From positions 1-18,815 of the forward strand of contig CAKZHZ010000071.1 in assembly GCA_936928855.1 (NCBI GenBank): a DNA stretch of 18,815 bases, written 5' to 3'. The notes below the pieces were generated by a model. It saw nothing but the letters and a program-made list of their open reading frames with translations, was not told where the DNA came from and did not search any database. Positions 1-8,453 of the stretch are shown piece after piece. Position 1 is the stretch's first letter; each line of letters begins with the position of its first letter. The stretch is from an uncultured Polycyclovorans sp. (GTDB taxonomy: Bacteria; Pseudomonadota; Gammaproteobacteria; Nevskiales; Nevskiaceae). The translations under genes and the position numbers were made by a program.

Positions 1-2053
1 CCGGCATGTTCAGCACATGGGTGGCCGCAACCTCATAGATCAGGATGACCTGGTCGGCACCGATCCAGTTTTCATTGGGCCCGAGCACCCGGGTGGCGCC
101 AAGGTTGTACTGGGCCACCTTGCCGGGAATCCAACCGCGGATGAAGCTGTTGGGGGCGTTGTTGCCGATCGCATCATCCCCGTAGAGGTAGGGGATCAGA
201 AAGCTCGGGAACGAGCGCGCCGAACCCGGTACCGCGCCCACCACCAGGTTGATGGTGTCGGTGTACGGGTTGTTGCCGTCGGCGTCGGTGAAATCGTTGC
301 CCTCATAGAGCACCGAATCCCCGTTCTCGTTGAACCCCAGGCCGGCGGAGGAGCCGAAGCACCCCACCTCCTCGTTGTGACAGCTACCCAACACCGGCCC
401 GAAAGCGGAGAAGGCCACGTCGATCAGTGCCACCTGCAGAGGAACATTGGGGCGGTAGCTCACTTCCCCCTGGAAGGAATACTCCCCATAGGTGGTCGTG
501 AAGTCGGCTCCGAACATGCGGATGTCTTCGGGATACTCCAGCTGCAGCTTGGCACTATCGAACGGCACCACGCTCGACTCCGGCAGGCCCGGCCGGGGTG
601 CCAGCAGGTTGATCAGGCCACCCAGGTCTTCGAGACCGAGCCCGGGCGACCCCAGGTCCAAGATACCCAGCTCGGGAATGATCTGCAGGCCGGCCTGCGC
701 GCCCAGCGACAGGATGTCTCCGATCAGCGCGCCAGGGCTGTCCATCCGGGTCGTCGGCAGATTCGGGCAGACATTGAAGAGCTCAAGGGTATTGCGAGCG
801 TCGATGCCCTGCGCGTTGCCGGCCGCGCGGGCGCAGCTGGCATCGGTGGAATAGAAGCTGACGTACGGCAGCTTCGAGTGGTAATTCATGAAGTAGACAC
901 CGAACTCGGTGCCGTTGTTGATGTTGTCGGCGTAGTACTTGAACGACACGCCGTACTGACCGGAGTCCCGCGCATCACGGTCCGGCAGACGCTCGGCGGT
1001 CAGGGCAGTCCCGGTGATCAAGGTCAGCGGGTTGTCCAACGGGTTGCCGAGAAACTCGGGGTCGTCAGGCGACTGCCCGAAGGCCAGGTTGACCGTGTTG
1101 CGCTGATTGTCGGTTCCGATGTCGACGAAGGACATGAAACTGCCAGCGGTGGGAATCTCGATCGGCTGCCATTCAAGCTGGTAGTACGCCTCCATGGTGA
1201 TGCCACCGAAAATCTCGGTGCTGCCACGGATCATGTTCACCGGCACGAACAGTTCTTCCAGCAGCCCGAACCCGAGGCGGTACAGCGAGTTGGTGTTGAC
1301 CGGCTGGGCCTGGTTGACGCTGTTGACCACGGCCACCGTGCTCTGCCCCCAGTTCACCGTCTGCCGGCCGACGCGGAGGTTGAGCGTGCGGACATCATCC
1401 AGTGGAATGTAGGCAAAGAAATTGGCGTCCAGCAGGTCGTAACGCAGCCCAATTTCCTCCGCCTCGCCGCGGGCGCGGGTTTCGCGTACCACACCGCCCC
1501 GTCCGAAAACCTGATCGAAATAGCGGTTGGAGGTCTGGTTGCCGGCCTGTATGCCAACGTCGTTGACATTGTCGGAGGTGATCTTGTTGGGACTGTAGGT
1601 TTCGAAATCCTGATAGTTGTGATGATCGTAAATACCGATCCCACGAATGAAGATCCCGTAGTTATCCCAGGTGAAGCGGAAGTCGTGGCTGTACTTCAGC
1701 GGCATCTGAACCAGATCGCCGCGGTTGTAGTTGAGATTGCCGTCATCGAAATTGATGGATCCCTGTCCGGGTGCGGCAGCCAGACGCGCCGCCGGAAAGG
1801 TCTGATTGCGGAACAGCCCCTGACAGGTCTGATACTGCCCGGCACACAGGTCCGGGTTGATCGCCCCCTTGCTGATGAGGTCCTGCGCCTGATCCTGCAA
1901 GCGCCAGGATGCACCGAAGGTCACGGTGTTGTTCAGGACCACTCCGACATCCTTGTCGAACAGCCGCACAGAGGTCTCATAGGCACCGGCATTGAAAGCG
2001 GCGGTGCACAGCAGCAGCGGGGAAAGGGATCGAATCAGGGAAAGCCGCATCAT
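1..2053 (-). CDS. DUF1302 family outer-membrane protein (3' end outside window)
   Basis: About 684 codons are visible, read from the ATG at 2053 leftwards past the window edge with no stop. The N-terminus (MMRLSLIRSLSPLLL, ending NAGA before YETSV) is a signal peptide with likely cleavage near residue 24. The mature part opens with a DUF1302-like stretch (LNNTVTFGASWRLQDQ) and continues with alternating aromatic/polar beta-strand segments, including RVGRQTVNWGQS and YGVSFKYYADN, as expected of an outer-membrane beta-barrel. The family has no settled biochemical role. It is usually found beside DUF1329 and MMPL genes, as here, and I infer it is the outer-membrane part of an export assembly. 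It is the third gene of the operon, 76 bp after the DUF1329 stop. A second ATG follows immediately (2050). No clear Shine-Dalgarno precedes either, only an A-rich stretch. The family call is from the protein pattern; cargo is unknown. Confidence 0.85.
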   Translation of the reverse strand, partial: MMRLSLIRSLSPLLLCTAAFNAGAYETSVRLFDKDVGVVLNNTVTFGASWRLQDQAQDLISKGAINPDLCAGQYQTCQGLFRNQTFPAARLAAAPGQGSINFDDGNLNYNRGDLVQMPLKYSHDFRFTWDNYGIFIRGIGIYDHHNYQDFETYSPNKITSDNVNDVGIQAGNQTSNRYFDQVFGRGGVVRETRARGEAEEIGLRYDLLDANFFAYIPLDDVRTLNLRVGRQTVNWGQSTVAVVNSVNQAQPVNTNSLYRLGFGLLEELFVPVNMIRGSTEIFGGITMEAYYQLEWQPIEIPTAGSFMSFVDIGTDNQRNTVNLAFGQSPDDPEFLGNPLDNPLTLITGTALTAERLPDRDARDSGQYGVSFKYYADNINNGTEFGVYFMNYHSKLPYVSFYSTDASCARAAGNAQGIDARNTLELFNVCPNLPTTRMDSPGALIGDILSLGAQAGLQIIPELGILDLGSPGLGLEDLGGLINLLAPRPGLPESSVVPFDSAKLQLEYPEDIRMFGADFTTTYGEYSFQGEVSYRPNVPLQVALIDVAFSAFGPVLGSCHNEEVGCFGSSAGLGFNENGDSVLYEGNDFTDADGNNPYTDTINLVVGAVPGSARSFPSFLIPYLYGDDAIGNNAPNSFIRGWIPGKVAQYNLGATRVLGPNENWIGADQVILIYEVAATHVLNMP

Positions 2054-2082
2054 GTTGGCAATGCTTTTTTTATGGTGACAGG

Positions 2083-2114
2083 CCCCGCCGCCGGTGTTGC
2101 GACCGGCGGCGGGG
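2083..2114 (-). other. Intercistronic hairpin between the DUF1329 and DUF1302 genes
   Basis: A perfect 13-bp stem (CCCCGCCGCCGGT at 2083-2095 pairing with 2102-2114) closes a 6-nt loop. No U-tract follows on the minus strand, where the next bases are CCTGTCACC, so it is not a standard intrinsic terminator. It more likely stabilises the upstream mRNA 3' end or partly attenuates the downstream gene. Confidence 0.7.
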
Positions 2115-2129
2115 AATACGACAGAAAAC

Positions 2130-3491
2130 TTACTTCGAGGCGCGCGTCTGGATCGTGTTGGCTTCGAAGAAGTTGGAGGGGTAGCTCACCGTGTTGTCGT
2201 AGGGCTGGTCTTCGTTGCCCATGGCGGTCACGAAGTAGCGGCCCGAGTTCAGGTGATAGATGGTTTCCGGCTGGGTGGTGGTGGCCAGTACGTTGTAGTA
2301 GGTCACCAGATTGCCTTCCTGGAACTGCATCAGCTTGCCCTGCTGGTCGTAGTTGTCGATGGCCACCACGTTCCAGCTGTCCTCATCCACATAGATGCGG
2401 CGCATCTTGAAGGTGTGACGCATTTCCGGCTTGTTCTCGGATTCGACCACCCACACCCGGTGCAGCTCGTAGCGCGGCAGTTCGGGGTTCACGTGGTTCG
2501 GCGAGGCAATGTCGTCGTACTTGGTCTGCGGACCGGCCATCTTGTTGGAGTTGTACGGAATGTAGATCTCCTTCTTGCCGACCAGCTTCCAGGTGAAACG
2601 CTCAAGCACACCGTTGTACATGTCCACCTGGTCATAGAACTGGTGACCATCGGTGCCTTCATACGGGTTGTCGCAGCAGACCGCCGGGGCACGACGGATG
2701 CGCTTGAGCGCCGGTGCGTACAGCCATGCTGCGCGACCGTCGGTCCCGGCGCCGGCCTTTTCGTGCACCAGGATGTAGGTGCCGGCGATACGGGGCGGCG
2801 AGATGGTCTCTGACAGGTAGCGGAGGAAGTCAGCGCCCGGCGCCAGAGTCGGCGGGTTGTCCATCTTCGAGTTGGCGTAGAAGAAGGTGACGTCCTCGAC
2901 GATCTTGGTCAGCGAGAAGTTGCCGTCCTGCTGCACGATCATCTGGTTGTTGTAACGACGCACATCGTTGCCGCGCCACTTCACACGGTGGTTCCACACC
3001 ACCTCGGCGCCGCTCTTCGGAATCGGGAACGGGAACCCGAGGTGCCCGCCCACCGGATTGTCGACCCCTTCCAGCTTGGTGGTGGTCGCATTCTTGATGG
3101 TGGCGTCGAGGACTTCCTTCGGGAAATTGACGTCCCGATGAGTCTTGTAGACGTTCATCTTGTAGGTCTGCGGGTAGCGCTTGAGCAGCTCCTTGTGACC
3201 TTCCGTGAGCTTGTCAGCGTACTGCCCGACGTTCTGGGCCGTAATCGTGAAGATCGGCTTTTCTGCGTCGAACTCGGGGTTGTTCGGATATACCGCTTTC
3301 AGTTCACCGCGCTGCTCGGCGGGCGTCCACTCGGGGATGGTGCCGTCAGCATTGCCGGCACGCTCGGCGCCGACCGGGGTGAGATCCTTGCCCAGGCGGG
3401 CTGCCTCTTCGGCGGACACTGCCGCCCAGGTGGTGCCGGAAGCCATCACCATGGCCGCCAGCGCGGTCAGTTTCAGCATTGATCGTTTCAT
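2130..3491 (-). CDS. DUF1329 family periplasmic protein (LolA-like fold)
   Basis: A protein of 453 aa. The start at 3491 is chosen because AAGGAGG lies 9 nt upstream and translation opens with a signal peptide (MKRSMLKLTALAAMVMASG, cleavage after TWA, residue 23). The open frame continues 30 codons upstream to 3581, but that part lacks a ribosome site. Residues 37-55 carry the family hallmark LTPVGAERAGNADGTIPEW. The remainder (for example YNNQMIVQQDGNF, RRIRRAPAVCCDNP, MRRIYVDEDSWNVV) fits DUF1329, annotated as outer-membrane-lipoprotein-sorting-like with a LolA/LolB-type lipid-binding fold. With MMPL upstream and DUF1302 downstream it would be the periplasmic carrier between the inner-membrane pump and the outer-membrane partner (inference). 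Length is normal for the family. Cargo is not identifiable. Confidence 0.9.
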   Translation of the reverse strand: MKRSMLKLTALAAMVMASGTTWAAVSAEEAARLGKDLTPVGAERAGNADGTIPEWTPAEQRGELKAVYPNNPEFDAEKPIFTITAQNVGQYADKLTEGHKELLKRYPQTYKMNVYKTHRDVNFPKEVLDATIKNATTTKLEGVDNPVGGHLGFPFPIPKSGAEVVWNHRVKWRGNDVRRYNNQMIVQQDGNFSLTKIVEDVTFFYANSKMDNPPTLAPGADFLRYLSETISPPRIAGTYILVHEKAGAGTDGRAAWLYAPALKRIRRAPAVCCDNPYEGTDGHQFYDQVDMYNGVLERFTWKLVGKKEIYIPYNSNKMAGPQTKYDDIASPNHVNPELPRYELHRVWVVESENKPEMRHTFKMRRIYVDEDSWNVVAIDNYDQQGKLMQFQEGNLVTYYNVLATTTQPETIYHLNSGRYFVTAMGNEDQPYDNTVSYPSNFFEANTIQTRASK

Positions 3492-3553
3492 GACACCTAT
3501 CCTCCTTGTGAAGGCGGGTCTGCCGTGTCCTGCAGGTCCGCCGTAGAACCGTG

Positions 3554-3579
3554 GCCGGTGCCCGATAACGGGCACCGGC
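3554..3579 (-). other. Intercistronic hairpin between the MMPL and DUF1329 genes
   Basis: A perfect 11-bp stem (GCCGGTGCCCG at 3554-3564 pairing with 3569-3579) closes a 4-nt loop, just after the permease stop codon. On the minus strand it is followed by CACGGTTC, so there is no U-tract. It matches in kind the hairpin in the next gap of the operon. Confidence 0.7.
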
Positions 3580-3590
3580 ACATGATCAGC

Positions 3591-6179
3591 TTACGCCGAT
3601 GCCGCGGGAGCGGTAGGGGCGTTTTTCGGCGCCTTGAGTAGGAAGGCGGCGAATGCCGGCAGCAGAATGGCGGCGGCGACGGCGTTGGCGAAGAACATCA
3701 ACGTCAGCAGAATGCCCATGTCCACCTGGAACTGCAGGTTGGAGAACATCCAGGTGCACACCGTGGCCCCCAGCGTCAGCGCGGTGAAGATCACCGCCTT
3801 GCCGGTCTGGTGCAGCGTGTTCTGGTAAGCCTCGCGCAGCTTCATGCCCTTCTGCAGCACGTTCTCCTCGAGCACGCTGTAGATGTAGATGCCGTAGTCA
3901 ACCCCGATACCGGCGGCGAAGGCGGCCACCGCGATGTTGGAGAACTTCACACCGATCTCGAGATAGACCATCACCGCGTAGCTGACCACGTGCACCAGCG
4001 CCAGCGGCACCAGCACGCAGACCAGCCCGGCGACGCTGCGGAACGACAGCGCCACGCAGACCCCGATGCCGAGGAACAGCCACAGCAACACGGTGTATTC
4101 GGTTTCCTTGATGACGTCGTTGACCGCTGCCATCACCCCGACATTGCCGGTGGCCAGCTGGAAGGTCACGGGCGCGCTTTCCGGCAGTTCATCCCGGAAC
4201 TCGTTGATGGCGGCGATGATGACGTCGATGGTCTCCGCCTTGTGGTCCTGCGTGAAGACAAACACCGGCATGGCGCTGCAGTCTTCGTTGAGCAGGCCGG
4301 TGGAGCTGGGGAACGGCTGCACCGTCACCACCAGCGCGCCGGATTCACGCGGAAGGGCGTTGAACTTGGGATTGCTCTCCGAATAGCTGCTGAACACCAG
4401 CTTCTGCAGCTTGGGCAGCGACAGCGTGGACTGCACCCCCGGAGTGTTTTCCATGCGCCAGGCGAAACGGTCCATCAACGACACGATGCTGTGATCGATA
4501 CAGCCGTCGGCCTTGCCTTCCGCCACCACCTTGAGCACGTCCACGCCGATGGCGAAGTCCTTGACGATCTTGGCCGAATCCAGGTTGTAACGGGCATCCG
4601 GGCGCAGCTCGGGCACCCCGTCATGGAGCTCGCCGATCTTCAGGTCCTGCGCAATCCAGTGCCCGGTGGCCCACATGCCGGCCCCGGCGAGCAGCACCAC
4701 GGCCGCCACCGGCTTGCGGGTGATGTTGGACAGCCCGCGCCAGATCGGCTCGAGCTTGGCATCACGCGCGTGCTGGTGATCACGGAACTTCTTGGGATCC
4801 TTGAGGCTGGCGAAGGTCAGCAGACAGGGCAACAGCACCTTCTTGCACAGCACAATGGCCACCAGACCGAACATGGCGTTGGCCGCCATCTCGCGGATGA
4901 TGTCGATGGGGATCAGGAAGATCGTGCCAAAGCCTACGAAGTTGGTCGCCAGCGCCGAGATGCCGGGAATCACCAGACGGCGGTAGGTGGCCACCGCAGC
5001 ATCAAAGGCGCCCAGGCCATGGTCGGCCGTCTCGTTGAGCCAGAAGTTGGTGATCTGGATCCCGTGACTGGTGCTGATGGCCAGCACGATGAACGGCATC
5101 AACACCGCAAACGGATCGAGGCCGAACCCGAACAGGTGCAGCATCCCGAGTTCCCACACCACCGCCAGAATGCCGCAGGCGGTCGGCAGGAAGGCCACCT
5201 TGAACGAGCCGCAGTACCAGGCCAGCAGCATCCACACCAGAAACACCGTCAGGCCGAAGTAGCTGAACACCTCCAGCGCGCTGTCGGCGATGTCGCCGAC
5301 CGCCTTGGTGAAGCCGATGATGTGGATGTCGATGTTGGGGTTGTAGTCCGGGTTGCTTTCCTCGACCACCTCCAGCATCGCCCCCGGGACCTCGCGCTCG
5401 ACCTCGAGGCCCTCTTCGTTGGGCATGATCACCTTGACGTCGAGGAAGTCGAACAGCGGGCCGCGCTCGTCGGTGTAGCCGGTCTTGACGATGTCGCCGG
5501 CCTTCAGCGGCGGCAGATCCTCTTTCAGCGTGTACTGATAGCGGGTTTCGGTGGTGAAACGCCGGCGGATGTCTTCGAGCCGGTGGGCCGTGGCGATGTA
5601 GTCCAGCTTTTCGCCCGTGACCGGGTTGCGTTCCAGCAGTTCGGAAAACACCATGGCGCCGCCATGGTCGTTGGCGATGAGGCGGCCGACGATGCCCGCC
5701 TTTTCCACGTTGGAGCGCACGCGGGCCAGCATTTCCGGCGTGGGGGTGAAGTCGGCCGGCACCACGTTGCCGCCCTGGAAGCCGCCCTCCACCACCTCGA
5801 GGTAGCGCACGTCCGGTGTGAAGATGGAGCTGACGCGCGAGCGGTCCATACCGGGCGTGAAATACACCGCATCGGTCAGCGCCCGCAGGGTCTTCATGAA
5901 CTCGGGGTTGTAGATATCCCCATCGTTCTGGCTCAGCGCCACCAGCGTGGTGTTGGCGCCGCCGAACTCCTTCTCGTACTGCTTGTAGATCTGGATGTAG
6001 GGATGCTGCAGCGGAATCTGCTTCTCGAATCCGGCATCGATCCTGAGCCCCGTCGCCTGCCACCCAAGCAATACCGTCAGCACCGCCATGACGCTGAGCG
6101 TCACCAGACGGCGGCTGAAGATCAGCGGTTCCGTGATGCGGACAAAGGCCTGCGCAAACGCGCCGCGCGAATCATGCAT
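3591..6179 (-). CDS. RND-superfamily MMPL-type exporter
   Basis: A protein of 862 aa. The start at 6179 is supported by GAGGAG 9 nt upstream; the open frame reaches back to 6287, but that extension overlaps the likely promoter. The architecture is the duplicated RND/MMPL type. TM1 is at about residues 25-42, followed by a large periplasmic domain (about 45-295). A TM bundle at about 300-460 contains the sterol-sensing-like stretch FIVLAISTSHGIQITNFW. A second periplasmic domain (about 510-690) and TM bundle (about 693-850) follow, with the intramembrane GIGVDY motif (D761, Y762) expected for proton coupling; the first half has S371/H372 there instead. The C-terminal tail is Ala/Pro rich. It is first in the operon with DUF1329 and DUF1302 genes, suggesting energised movement of a hydrophobic molecule towards the outer membrane (inference). 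The substrate is unknown. Confidence 0.9.
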   Translation of the reverse strand: MHDSRGAFAQAFVRITEPLIFSRRLVTLSVMAVLTVLLGWQATGLRIDAGFEKQIPLQHPYIQIYKQYEKEFGGANTTLVALSQNDGDIYNPEFMKTLRALTDAVYFTPGMDRSRVSSIFTPDVRYLEVVEGGFQGGNVVPADFTPTPEMLARVRSNVEKAGIVGRLIANDHGGAMVFSELLERNPVTGEKLDYIATAHRLEDIRRRFTTETRYQYTLKEDLPPLKAGDIVKTGYTDERGPLFDFLDVKVIMPNEEGLEVEREVPGAMLEVVEESNPDYNPNIDIHIIGFTKAVGDIADSALEVFSYFGLTVFLVWMLLAWYCGSFKVAFLPTACGILAVVWELGMLHLFGFGLDPFAVLMPFIVLAISTSHGIQITNFWLNETADHGLGAFDAAVATYRRLVIPGISALATNFVGFGTIFLIPIDIIREMAANAMFGLVAIVLCKKVLLPCLLTFASLKDPKKFRDHQHARDAKLEPIWRGLSNITRKPVAAVVLLAGAGMWATGHWIAQDLKIGELHDGVPELRPDARYNLDSAKIVKDFAIGVDVLKVVAEGKADGCIDHSIVSLMDRFAWRMENTPGVQSTLSLPKLQKLVFSSYSESNPKFNALPRESGALVVTVQPFPSSTGLLNEDCSAMPVFVFTQDHKAETIDVIIAAINEFRDELPESAPVTFQLATGNVGVMAAVNDVIKETEYTVLLWLFLGIGVCVALSFRSVAGLVCVLVPLALVHVVSYAVMVYLEIGVKFSNIAVAAFAAGIGVDYGIYIYSVLEENVLQKGMKLREAYQNTLHQTGKAVIFTALTLGATVCTWMFSNLQFQVDMGILLTLMFFANAVAAAILLPAFAAFLLKAPKNAPTAPAASA

Positions 6180-6238
6180 TGACTGGCTCTCCTCGTAACG
6201 ACCGAAGCCCAGGCGTGCCGGCGCCCAGACCTTTCCCC

Positions 6239-6279
6239 TGCTCAGAAAAACGTATAGTGCGTTGTTAAGGTGCTCAGAA
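6239..6279 (-). repeat. Direct repeat TTCTGAGCA, two copies 32 bp apart
   Basis: The 9-mer TTCTGAGCA (minus strand) occurs at 6271-6279 and 6239-6247. The offset is 32 bp, about three helical turns. The first copy overlaps the candidate -10 of the operon promoter and the second falls in the leader. It could be a regulator-binding pair or coincidence. Confidence 0.35.
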
Positions 6280-6306
6280 TAACTCACCCCGCCAACGAAC
6301 CGTCAA
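6276..6306 (-). promoter_or_regulatory. Candidate MerR-type promoter of the MMPL operon
   Basis: On the minus strand, TTGACG (6301-6306) is separated by 19 bp from TATTCT (6276-6281). MerR-family activators typically act on promoters with 19-20 bp spacers, and a MerR-family gene is immediately upstream. No obvious dyad is visible in the spacer, which weakens the assignment. Confidence 0.4.
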
Positions 6307-6364
6307 GTATCCGATCATATGGACAGCGTATGAAGGTCCGGGTAAGTGCTGCGGATTCCCGCGC

Positions 6365-7138
6365 TCAGTGCACCGCCCGCGCCCGGCCTGCGACCGCTGT
6401 CGCAGGCGGGCGACGCTGCAGATCTCGCTCCAGAAAATCGTCGATGAACTGATAGACCGCCCGCTCGTGCATCGTCATGAACAGCTTGCTGATCGCGGGG
6501 ATGGCGGTGTCGATGATGGCGATCAGCTCATGGGTTTCGAGGCCGCGCATACGGTCGCGGAAGATCTCCAGCTCGTTGTCGAGGACGTGACGCGCCGCCT
6601 CCAGCACAAAACTGATGTCCTTGGGGCTGAACCCCCGCTCCAGCTTGAGCCCGGCATCGCGCAGGCTGATCCAGAGCCGGACAATCTCGACATCGCTGAT
6701 GGTGGCCACACCCGACGCTGCCACACCGAGATCCCGAAGCTCCTTGCGCTCCAGCCGTGACAGGCCGAAGTCCAGCGCCAGCTTCTCGGGCGGCTCCGAC
6801 ATCGACAACCGCCCCTGCGTGGCACTCAATCGGTGGCGGATGCGTTGCAGGGAGGCCAGCTGCGTGGGCGTGAACTCCGGGTCACCGCGCCCGCCCAGCA
6901 CCATGCGAATGGCCTTGAGCGAGAGAAAATGGTCGCGCTGCAACCGCTTGATCTGCCGCAGCTGATCGAGGTGGACCTGCCCGTACCAGGCCATGTTGCG
7001 CGCGCTCTTCTCCGCCGGAGGCAACAGCCCCTCGTTGATGTAAAAGCGGATGGCCTCCCTCGAGACGCCGGTCTGCTCGACCAGATCCTTCATGCGGTAA
7101 GGCGGTTCCGTGCGCGGTTTCAATGGCTTGCGCGGCAT
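6365..7138 (-). CDS. MerR-family transcriptional regulator
   Basis: A protein of 257 aa. The ATG at 7138 has GAGGAG 8 nt upstream. Residues 15-85 are a MerR-type winged helix: YRMKDLVEQTGVSREAIRFY recognition segment, then the wing (EGLLP...NMAWYG) and HLDQLRQIKRLQRDHFLSLKAIRMVL. Residues 95-125 may form the linker or dimer helix. The C-terminal half (about 126-240) is not a known small-ligand or metal domain I recognise; its helices (LERKELRDLGVAA, SDVEIVRLWISLRDAG, FSPKDISFVLEAAR) loosely echo the N-terminal half. No cysteine metal-binding motif is present, so it is unlikely to be a metal sensor. It lies 185 bp upstream of the MMPL operon on the same strand and is the obvious candidate regulator of it (inference). 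The effector is unknown. Confidence 0.85.
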   Translation of the reverse strand: MPRKPLKPRTEPPYRMKDLVEQTGVSREAIRFYINEGLLPPAEKSARNMAWYGQVHLDQLRQIKRLQRDHFLSLKAIRMVLGGRGDPEFTPTQLASLQRIRHRLSATQGRLSMSEPPEKLALDFGLSRLERKELRDLGVAASGVATISDVEIVRLWISLRDAGLKLERGFSPKDISFVLEAARHVLDNELEIFRDRMRGLETHELIAIIDTAIPAISKLFMTMHERAVYQFIDDFLERDLQRRPPATAVAGRARAVH

Positions 7139-7206
7139 GCGCCAGACTCCTCATTCCAATAGGTGTTCTTCGACACCGTGCGGGAGGCACACTCTACCCT
7201 GCGGCC

Positions 7207-7244
7207 AAAAAAAAGGAAGCCGCCCCGCAATCGGGGCGGCTTCC
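7207..7244 (-). terminator. Intrinsic terminator after prpC
   Basis: A perfect 13-bp stem (GGAAGCCGCCCCG at 7215-7227 pairing with 7232-7244, loop CAAT) is followed on the minus strand by eight T residues (7207-7214). It begins 15 bp beyond the prpC stop. This is a textbook rho-independent terminator, so prpBC is insulated from the downstream merR gene. Confidence 0.95.
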
Positions 7245-7259
7245 TGACCCGTCGCAACC

Positions 7260-8417
7260 TCAGCTGCGCTTGGCGATCGGCACGAACTTCTGATCTTCCG
7301 GGCCCACGTAGTTGGCCGAGGGGCGGATGATCTTGCCGTCGATGCGCTGCTCGATCACGTGCGCACTCCAACCGGCGGTGCGGGCAATCACGAACAGCGG
7401 CGTGAACATGTCGGTCGGCACACCCATCATGTGATAGCTGACCGCGCTGAACCAGTCGAGGTTGGGGAACATCTTCTTGATGTCCCACATCACCGATTCC
7501 AGCCGCTCGGCGATGTCATACATCTTCATGCTCTTTTGCTCGTCGGACAGCTGACGGGCGACTTCCTTGATCACCTTGTTGCGCGGATCGGAGACCGTGT
7601 ACACCGGGTGACCGAAGCCGATCACCACTTCCTTCTTCTCGACACGGGCACGGATATCGGCTTCGGCTTCGTCCGGGTTGTCGTAGCGCTTCTGGATCTC
7701 GAAGGCCACCTCGTTGGCACCGCCATGCTTCGGCCCCCGCAGGGCGCCGATGCCGCCACAGATGGCGGAATACATGTCGGACCCGGTACCGGCCACTACG
7801 CGCGTGGTGAAGGTCGAGGCGTTGAACTCGTGCTCCGCGTACAGGATCAGCGACGTGTGCATCGCACGTTCCCAGGATTCGCGCGGCTTTTCGCCATGCA
7901 GCAGGTGCAGGAAGTGCCCGCCGATGGAATCGGCGTCCGTTTCCACCTCGATGCGCTTGCCGTTGTAGGCAAAGTGGTACCAGTACAGCAGCATCGAGCC
8001 GAGCGAGGCCATCAGCTTGTCGGCGATGTCGCGCGCGCCCGGATGGTTGTGATCATCCTTCTCGGGCTTGACGCAGCCAAGCACGGACACGCCGGTGCGC
8101 ATGACATCCATCGGGTGCGCGGACGGCGGCAGCTGCTCCAGCGCCACCTTGACCGCGGCCGGCAGGCCACGCAGCGCCTTCAGCTTGGTCTTGTAGCCGG
8201 CCAGTTCGGCGGTGGTGGGCAGCTTGCCGTGCACCAGCAGATAGGCGATCTCCTCGAACTCGCAGGTGGTGGCGACATCGAGGATGTCGTAGCCGCGATA
8301 GTGGAGGTCGTTGCCGCTACGGCCAACAGTGCACAGCGCCGTGTTGCCGGCGGCAGTGCCACTGAGGGCGACGGACTTTTTCGGTTTGAAACCGGGCGTG
8401 GGGGTTGCTTCGCTCAT
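7260..8417 (-). CDS. prpC: 2-methylcitrate synthase PrpC
   Basis: A protein of 385 aa, the normal length for PrpC. It condenses propionyl-CoA with oxaloacetate to 2-methylcitrate, the entry step of the methylcitrate cycle, in the cytoplasm. The citrate-synthase catalytic triad is visible: His231 in GPKHGGANE, His270 in GFGHPVY, and Asp321 in NLDWFSAVSYH. The N-terminal VGRSGNDLHYRGYDI and the central HPMDVMRTGVSVLGC are PrpC-like, unlike the longer TCA-cycle GltA. The start at 8417 has AGGAG 5 nt upstream. It lies 36 bp downstream of prpB in the same direction and ends at a strong terminator, so it is the last gene of a two-gene operon. Expression is probably driven by the sigma-54 promoter upstream of prpB under PrpR. 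Confidence 0.96.
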   Translation of the reverse strand: MSEATPTPGFKPKKSVALSGTAAGNTALCTVGRSGNDLHYRGYDILDVATTCEFEEIAYLLVHGKLPTTAELAGYKTKLKALRGLPAAVKVALEQLPPSAHPMDVMRTGVSVLGCVKPEKDDHNHPGARDIADKLMASLGSMLLYWYHFAYNGKRIEVETDADSIGGHFLHLLHGEKPRESWERAMHTSLILYAEHEFNASTFTTRVVAGTGSDMYSAICGGIGALRGPKHGGANEVAFEIQKRYDNPDEAEADIRARVEKKEVVIGFGHPVYTVSDPRNKVIKEVARQLSDEQKSMKMYDIAERLESVMWDIKKMFPNLDWFSAVSYHMMGVPTDMFTPLFVIARTAGWSAHVIEQRIDGKIIRPSANYVGPEDQKFVPIAKRS

Positions 8418-8453
8418 GATCTCTCCTGGAGTTGTCAGGTGGTGGGACGCCGC

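Noticed and set aside
17..2410. A 797-codon open frame on the plus strand
   Set aside because: It lies antisense to the DUF1302 and DUF1329 genes. Its protein is rich in Gly, Val, Arg and His without domains, typical of a shadow frame in GC-rich DNA.
3810..6182. A 790-codon open frame on the plus strand
   Set aside because: It is antisense to the MMPL permease and has a His/Gln/Asp-rich composition with no recognisable fold or ribosome site.
7162..7177. GGTGT-N6-ACACC dyad upstream of the merR-family gene as an operator
   Set aside because: The arms are only 5 bp, and the same dyad is not seen at the MMPL promoter, so it may be chance.
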